Assembly: GCA_030642425.1 (NCBI GenBank)
Contig: DAOWNU010000019.1
Location: 1-11,488 of the forward strand
Direction: 5' to 3'
DNA from: a bacterium
GTDB lineage: Bacteria > UBP14 > UBA6098
Length of the DNA: 11,488 bases
Below are positions 8,501 through 11,488 of this stretch, piece after piece; position 1 is the first letter of the stretch; the number at the start of each line of letters is the position of its first letter. A model generated the notes under the pieces. The model saw only the letters and a program-made list of their open reading frames with translations. It made no database searches and was not told the origin of the DNA. Position numbers and translations under genes: made by a program.

Positions 8501-11488
8501 CGAGGTCGTATCGCTCTGGAACGTCCAAATTTCGCTGAACGTTGCGTTGCCCAGATCGTCATAAGCCTGAACCAACTCCACAACGATCTCATCGGGGCAG
8601 TAATGCCACGGATACCCATAAGGAATGAGAATTTTATAATCGTCTATAAAAGAATTGGTATCGGGAATCTCGAAAACTGTATGCGAGGCGCCATCGACAA
8701 GGAAGTTGACACTGGTGCTGTCGATACCTGAAGGGTCCTCGAGCCGGACAGTTATCTCGAATCCGGGCGAACTCGGACTGCATTTCGTGCATGCGGAATC
8801 CCTGGGCCAGACGATCTCTGCAGCCGGCCCCGAGGCATCGACAATATATTCCCAGCAAACGCTGTCTCCTTCAAGAGTATTCGGGCCGCAAAGCGTGGCG
8901 ATATCGTCGCAGCGAACAAGACAACAGGTAACAGTATCGCCGTCGGAAAGAGACAAAGAAGGTGGCGGCCCAAGATTAGTGAAGGTTAGCCAATAGTCCG
9001 TAGGCCCGGCGGAAACAATGTCAAGATGTGGTGAAGGGAATATATAAGAATATGCCGGTCCCACATGATTTATAAAGAAATGCCACTCGATAGACTCTTC
9101 GGCTATTCCACTTTCCTCATTAACCTTCAGGGTGCATGAGAACATGCTCGAGACAATACTTCCGTCGGGAGGACCTATCGAAGAGTAATCCGGGTTGGGG
9201 CCGAGTGTGTCGTTGGTAAAAGTCATTATAATCGGGGAAGCTATATTGCCCAATCCATCGCCAATTCCAGAAATATCAACGGTTATAAAACCCGGTATCA
9301 GGTCGATATTATAAACCTCTATACGGTTGCAATCCCAAACAACGGAATCCCACACCGCCAGACTGCAATACGGCCCCGGTGTGAACTGTAAAACGCCGAG
9401 AGTTGTGTCCAGACAGGAGGCGTCTATCGAACTAATTACAAAAGGATGATCGCCACTTAGGGAATCACAAGAAACTATCTCGCTTTCTGTTGGCTGAATA
9501 ACGCTTAACCGGGGTTCCGTGTAGTCCACAAAGAATGTCCAGCATGTATCGGTTATTGAATTCGGGCCGCAGAAACCGTCTGTCAGGTCGGAAGCGATAA
9601 TCAGGCAGACTTCCACAGACTCTTCGCTGGCAAAGCCTCCGGGGAAACTATAAAGAAGTGAACCGGTGAAATCATCCCAGGAAGCGCCCGGCGTATGAAT
9701 ATTCATCGGCGCAGAGCCGTTAACCGAGAACCTTATCGACAAAGTATCGACGCCAGCGATGGAGTCATAGATTCCAATATCTATCAGTGGGGTTGGAATG
9801 CCGACCGAAGAACCCGGCGGCGGCACAATATGCGTAATCATAGGCGGATCGGTATCCACGATAATATGATAGCACGTGTCGGGAGCTTCACAGCCGTTCC
9901 TGTCCTCCGCGTTCATAACACAGACATGGATCGTATCTCCCGTTTCATAATGAAAGATCGGGAAAGAATCCAGTTCGATAGTGAGCGTCTCCATCGCCGC
10001 GTCGGTTCCCGGAGACCAAATCACATCGTCGATATTCCCCCTGTCGAATAATATTGTATCGCCGTTCACAGCAATGATAGTAACAGTCTTCTCGAAATCG
10101 ACCCCCTCGATAGTATCGGGGTCGGTATCGTCGATTTCGATAGATATCTCCAATCCACTGCCGCTTGTGCAGGCCGTGTATGGATTTGCGGGCTGAAGGA
10201 ACGTAACTTCGGGCGGAGTTTCTGAATTATAAGGAATGTCAAAACAATATATTGAATCGAAGGGCGTCACACCGAGAATATTGGTCGAACATTCTACGTG
10301 GAAACAAAAAAGTCCAAATGTATCCGGATACGCATAAAAGGCCCAGGTTAAATTCACCGGAAAGCCTCTCTCGAGATCGAGAAGAATTGTATCTGTAACA
10401 TCTAAGTAGGGATCGAGCGAATCAATAACAAGAGAACATAAGAAGGTATCATAATCCATGTGCACCCATACTGTATCGAACACAGTTGTATCCGGTGAGT
10501 TGTTAGATATGATAAATTGGAACTGACCCGGATTTCCGACTAACTCACATGAGTCGATAGACCAGGGACTTATAGCGGTCATACTCATTACGGCCAATTC
10601 TCCCGGGTTATACCTTGAATCGCCGAGACCGTAATATGTAACAATCTCCCGAGTATATCCCGCTTCAACATAAATATCATCCCACCTCAGGAGAGCGCCA
10701 GATAGGGTATATGGTGCCCCCGCGAATGTCGAATCGATACTAAAATTACTTAAAATTAAATCCTCCTCATCCCCATAAGCGAGGAAATCAGGGCGAGTGG
10801 CTTCATAACCGGTTATGATCCCTCTTGCAACAAGACCCGCATCGACAGTATCGAATCCATTCTCAGCCGCAATAAACCATCCGGGCATTGTAGTTGACCA
10901 AACAGTATTAACCGTATCGTAAATGCCGGGGATAGCTACCGGAGCGTCATCAACTCCATTAATGTTTATATCCCACTTATGTTCCAGCGCTATCGTATGC
11001 CCGTATGTGCCGGTATTTCTTATCACATACCTTACCCGGATCATACCGAGTGTATCCAGCGAATCCGGAGTGAAATATTGGTTCACTTCGATTATATCGC
11101 CACCCAATACAGGGATCAACCACTTGCTGTGGATCGTATTTGTAAGGCTAATTATCCTCGGAAAATCGGGCGCCATAAACGGATATAACTCGGAAGTTGT
11201 GTTCGGAGTGAAAGATGCTCTGCTTCGAGCAAGCCCAAAAGACGTTGTGCCGTCAACCCTAACAATAAAATTGCTATTAGCCCTAACGAAGGGATCCGGA
11301 AATTCATACGTGAGCTGCCGGGATGGGTTGTGCTGACCTACTCCGAAGAAGCCGAGGGAGTCATCCGATACCCGCACCTCGACCTGCTTGGAAATATCCA
11401 GGATTTCGGGTGGGCCGGGAACTTCTATATAATCCTGCCCGGAAAAAACGGGAGCAAAAAGAAAGGAAGAGAGGACGGGGGGGGGGGC
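2513..11488 (-). CDS. Giant secreted Ig-like repeat protein with C-terminal sorting-type domain (5' end missing)
   Basis: One uninterrupted frame of 2,991 codons ends in TAG at 2515-2513. A GTG at 11377 could be read as a start, but the frame stays open to the window edge and the upstream residues (LSSFLFAPVFSGQDY) look like the end of a Sec signal peptide, so the true start lies just outside. Numbering from that GTG: a cysteine-free beta-rich domain at 1-270, with RWDDIY at 231-236 and TYYGLG at 247-252; a CARDB-like domain at 271-387; 21 Ig-like domains of about 103-137 residues at 388-2857; and a C-terminal domain at 2861-2954 resembling T9SS or FlgD-type Ig domains. Hand counts give about 95 cysteines, all after residue 276, and only 13 lysines in the Ig array. 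This suggests an acidic, disulfide-stabilised extracellular protein. No catalytic motif was seen. An adhesin, stalk or surface-layer role is possible but is inference. The next gene starts 54 bases downstream and is a paralogue. Confidence 0.95.
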   Translation of the reverse strand, partial: APPPVLSSFLFAPVFSGQDYIEVPGPPEILDISKQVEVRVSDDSLGFFGVGQHNPSRQLTYEFPDPFVRANSNFIVRVDGTTSFGLARSRASFTPNTTSELYPFMAPDFPRIISLTNTIHSKWLIPVLGGDIIEVNQYFTPDSLDTLGMIRVRYVIRNTGTYGHTIALEHKWDININGVDDAPVAIPGIYDTVNTVWSTTMPGWFIAAENGFDTVDAGLVARGIITGYEATRPDFLAYGDEEDLILSNFSIDSTFAGAPYTLSGALLRWDDIYVEAGYTREIVTYYGLGDSRYNPGELAVMSMTAISPWSIDSCELVGNPGQFQFIISNNSPDTTVFDTVWVHMDYDTFLCSLVIDSLDPYLDVTDTILLDLERGFPVNLTWAFYAYPDTFGLFCFHVECSTNILGVTPFDSIYCFDIPYNSETPPEVTFLQPANPYTACTSGSGLEISIEIDDTDPDTIEGVDFEKTVTIIAVNGDTILFDRGNIDDVIWSPGTDAAMETLTIELDSFPIFHYETGDTIHVCVMNAEDRNGCEAPDTCYHIIVDTDPPMITHIVPPPGSSVGIPTPLIDIGIYDSIAGVDTLSIRFSVNGSAPMNIHTPGASWDDFTGSLLYSFPGGFASEESVEVCLIIASDLTDGFCGPNSITDTCWTFFVDYTEPRLSVIQPTESEIVSCDSLSGDHPFVISSIDASCLDTTLGVLQFTPGPYCSLAVWDSVVWDCNRIEVYNIDLIPGFITVDISGIGDGLGNIASPIIMTFTNDTLGPNPDYSSIGPPDGSIVSSMFSCTLKVNEESGIAEESIEWHFFINHVGPAYSYIFPSPHLDIVSAGPTDYWLTFTNLGPPPSLSLSDGDTVTCCLVRCDDIATLCGPNTLEGDSVCWEYIVDASGPAAEIVWPRDSACTKCSPSSPGFEITVRLEDPSGIDSTSVNFLVDGASHTVFEIPDTNSFIDDYKILIPYGYPWHYCPDEIVVELVQAYDDLGNATFSEIWTFQSDTTSPGSDPDTWDPYCGVAGACTTVSPYDTVSFVIDPGCCGGFYHDSVKVIFKNHASGYTTIFGNDPLVSWSGDTFKIALADIGSGAGDADSILVNIAYLRDSLDYMDLCGSNIAENLMTFDPLTFDWGMLISAGGPVISRIQPRNRYVSCTDFDFVWRVRDSDGLLVDSTIILVWSETSPEPDSYFISDSEVDFMWESFSDACTISFNLDLSLYGAPGETVCVSFDHIEDGIFVQNEAPSTWCVILDNTPPCPDYTLDTIWWPENIGLSTRTPIIWAVIAHDYAPILAESLSFSLDGGTSWTNAFDYPGAIYWGADTAYFDLSFYPDPPRGGDTVEVCVRNMDNTDTTIGCPLSICDTCWSFWIEAHGPVPDAIEPGESWIVTCPSIDSLVIALNDSDAILWDSVWVECSLRVAGTGYYWDWSSGVLTGTDHILKAFPPTAFTVEDTYDVWVHAVDELINPLVAPDAIYHYWFIIDHSPPMGDSIFYTPSCHDDSVSSPMPTIWFFAFDEWGRIDTLSWCVEFYHDSLGVWLPFCYDSVPTAWEIYDDSVGLHTGLIDTLAPWWRGGDTIFFHVTSICDFSDMCPPNCLTFLETCEMLVPSQGPNIVNVWPDYNGVLGCEQPDTFIFTLQDIEGVDTSTVRIYYWTCAHDTSVFTIDTLPVLYYNVGDPIDTFAFIPPDSVAEGCTIWVCIEAQDIFENNQVDNLFTFVYDYTPPGFALVPPIDSVYSFSPEIYITFPDNIAGVDTNSVYVHLHSWCGDDVDSIHSPAPDTLYWIVDSATGIAETLIFSFDPFERCLSTDSIACLTVYGACDNNAACEVCTTFDTTWCFQVAQGGPQTDFYHPPSTGSLLCPEDSIVADLIDPDGVNTSNLHMSVNGVVFSYPSPGILFWDAVNTRLAYYPTAPFDTSIVKVCVWGADDMLEYRMDSTCITFHVDLLPPLPEYIGPIMPVLEPQPDISILITDEFSSIVPGCFELFVDDTVYTFDDSILIWIPDSGTALAGTLMWNAVAAGETLLVGDTIWVCLDEACDSTGCMGDNFISDLTDTNYCWWFLMEPGVGPIVDMYSPPSCSMAINCRTDFQFIWHLQDTQGIAGYSLDMTYFDGVAVHNYNIDSSRVMLIGDSMLVLNIDAVPFDVWIWVIIDTLNDVLGNPAPGIGDTCWFLIDWDSPYVVDNWPAMGEEIATPYPMTYWVIDDSSWKIDTTTGHVIVNGVTYTTASPLIWWTGDESIDTLWFQPTIGFEGGDTVVYCVDSVADSTILCEPNWIATECCTFYINGEGPMVQIFFPDFSLDPMITFCDSGAFWMVTIDPEHVDTSDIFVIWNDTDTVFWMDSSGTPTGMFEFIPGLGDTDTVVAWPPFSLADGDTICLTIPADGWTDTLGNTLIADRHWCAILDLRPPALDTMAYYPVEGETTDTWTPTIYAHFTDSLSWVGHDCVIFEITENGSPWNGGMFIYGDPRISWQNDTVFFTPDIVFTEFAEICIDLTICDSTSLDVPYNCIPNDTVYSWCFEIGDDDTIGPEVVWFDTCYTYEGNDTFYITIGLADIDGIYDDITTIDTTGQGIMAHFWSYRPTSPLPPIEYWLPMDTFAVTESLGVPGDSIVWAMTAPGAIPGDSLAAWDSLCYEIWAYDNDFDFDNSGDRQLAISGTYCCTIYDTIPPQLIAIETPDSAYTSCLGLDQNIVVGFLDWGEMIAESLYIQYFTQVYPFDELYWELGYHPLTWTGVIEPFNRDSVVGAIKYEPAADSGLWENGDTIYVCVGGIYDHWFNHANDTCWLFYADFTPPLAWCFDPADTNQDIEDFGIVEFYIVDSLAGVDSFSIILTVVQINDNGDTSHHEYDINFEAALTYVFDDSIGIITMDLAYATGLTLTRGDSLFLYLYAEDYATICPPNALDDYMCIKYIKPITRCHASPQPFTPPPPPDGFNDIVIFDYPGRIDFNSIVKVYDMRGRLMIEIGPGLGHSYIWDGYDFNGGACRPGVYTYVVEKEGGGVICSGTVVLAR
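2516..2797 (-). other. C-terminal sorting-type domain of the giant protein (T9SS / FlgD Ig-like)
   Basis: The last 94 residues follow a pattern known from T9SS cargo C-terminal domains and FlgD-like Ig domains: a P-Q-P-F-T opening, D-G-F-N-D, a strand with VKVYDMRGRLM, then WDGYDFNGG, RPGVYTYVVE and a final short strand ending VVLAR. In known systems such domains direct transport across the outer membrane and surface attachment or release. The usual N-G-D-G of the PFTPNGDG opening is replaced by a run of five prolines followed by D-G. Assignment to type A, type B (gliding-motility-associated) or FlgD_ig cannot be settled by eye. Confidence 0.75.
2807..10216 (-). repeat. Array of 21 Ig-like domains in ten alternating A-B units plus one extra B-like domain
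   Basis: Protein-level repeat, strongly diverged at DNA level. A domains begin near 10216, 9523, 8836, 8113, 7411, 6709, 6010, 5344, 4687 and 3961. B domains begin near 9856, 9205, 8506, 7768, 7078, 6376, 5701, 5014, 4327, 3550 and 3178. A domains mostly open with a small-residue-G-P linker (SGP, GGP, HGP, QGP), usually have a cysteine 12-20 residues later, then a strand and commonly an acidic D-x-x-G-[IV]-[DN] turn. B domains mostly open with a PP or SP linker, often contain a P-x-[IT] strand start (such as SPMPTIW, SPEIYI, TPTIYA), and end with a cysteine pair, often C-x-P-N then C-W. Many domains of both types contain GDT[IV] before their penultimate strand. The fold resembles bacterial Ig-like families such as Big_5; the family assignment is inference. 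Boundaries are accurate to a few residues. Confidence 0.85.
10217..10567 (-). other. CARDB-like linker domain between N-terminal domain and Ig array
   Basis: Residues 271-387 contain the first cysteine of the protein (DSCEL) followed by strands typical of a CARDB- or DUF11-like beta-sandwich (FQFIISNNSPDTTVFDTVWVH in order), then FCFHVEC and IYCFDIPY. The downstream protein has the equivalent at about residues 300-405 (ESCEF, NLLVSNATGSTI, then DWCVYIHG). CARDB is a cell-adhesion-related bacterial domain family; the assignment is by pattern only. Confidence 0.55.
10568..11377 (-). other. Cysteine-free N-terminal domain shared by both proteins
   Basis: Residues 1-270 from the GTG match residues 25-300 of the downstream protein in order: an opening strand (VEVRVSDDSLGFFGVG here, EIRVAVNDIDGRFTIG there), an acidic stretch before A-P-[VI] (VDDAPVAIPG, DNDYAPISTE), then hydrophobic-RWD-x-x-Y-x-x-x-G-x-x-R ending in TYYG[LM]G. 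I recall similar patterns (an ND-x-AP segment, later a WD or YW segment, PGE-x-R, then YGLG) in other secreted proteins of uncultured bacteria, but cannot name a family. The composition suggests an all-beta fold. Its position just after the signal peptide makes it the part farthest from the C-terminal sorting domain, so it could be a binding head; that is inference. Confidence 0.65.
11437..11488 (-). other. Partial signal peptide of the giant protein
   Basis: The first visible residues after the homopolymer are VLSSFLFAPVFSGQDY: a hydrophobic stretch with small residues, then a switch to polar sequence. This fits the end of a Sec (type I) signal peptide cleaved near VFS or SG before Q. The positively charged n-region and start codon are outside the window. 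The first four residues (APPP) come from an 11-base homopolymer and may not be genuine. Confidence 0.65.
11477..11487. other. Run of 11 G at the window edge
   Basis: Eleven consecutive G (C on the coding strand) lie one base from the end. In frame they give prolines where a signal-peptide core is expected. A poly-G run at a contig end is a common sequencing or assembly artefact, so the last dozen bases should not be trusted. Confidence 0.6.

Noticed and set aside
2807..10216. DNA-level tandem repeat or CRISPR-like array
   Set aside because: Short recurring strings such as GTATCGCCG only reflect the repeated GDT[IV] protein motif. There are no identical spaced repeats and the domains are strongly diverged in DNA.
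11375..11377. GTG as the real start of the giant gene
   Set aside because: The frame stays open for 37 more codons to the edge and encodes what looks like the end of a signal peptide. No Shine-Dalgarno sequence precedes the GTG (CAGGTCGAG only).

Overview
The whole 11.5 kb window is occupied by two very large protein-coding genes on the minus strand, with only 54 bases between them. Both encode secreted proteins built from tandem Ig-like (beta-sandwich) domains, and both are cut by a window edge. There are no RNA genes, transposases, CRISPR arrays, enzymes or defence genes. The upstream gene (right side, 11488 to 2513) encodes at least 2,991 residues and lacks only its first few codons. The downstream gene (2458 to beyond position 1) is open for 819 codons and has no stop inside the window, so a search for complete ORFs would miss it.

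The organism is probably an uncultured bacterium related to the FCB group (Bacteroidota and relatives such as Zixibacteria, Cloacimonadota, WOR-3 or Fermentibacterota). The evidence is the architecture: Sec signal peptide, long Ig-like array, and a C-terminal domain resembling the type IX secretion (T9SS) sorting domains or FlgD-like Ig domains of those lineages. No phylogenetic marker is present, so a finer placement is not possible.

Layout, in the direction of transcription. Gene 1: end of a signal peptide (11488 to about 11437), a cysteine-free N-terminal beta domain (to about 10568), one CARDB-like domain (10567-10217), 21 Ig-like domains (10216-2807), and a C-terminal sorting-type domain (2797-2516) followed by a TAG stop. 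Gene 2: strong ribosome binding site, ATG at 2458, signal peptide, homologous cysteine-free N-terminal domain, homologous CARDB-like domain, then at least four Ig-like domains running off the left edge.

The main structural result is that the Ig-like domains are of two alternating kinds, here called A and B. Gene 1 reads as ten A-B units plus one extra B-like domain. Gene 2 shows the same order, A-B-A-B, before it is cut. The two genes are therefore paralogues with the same plan, probably co-transcribed and exported together to the cell surface or outside. The ligand or structural role cannot be read from the sequence.
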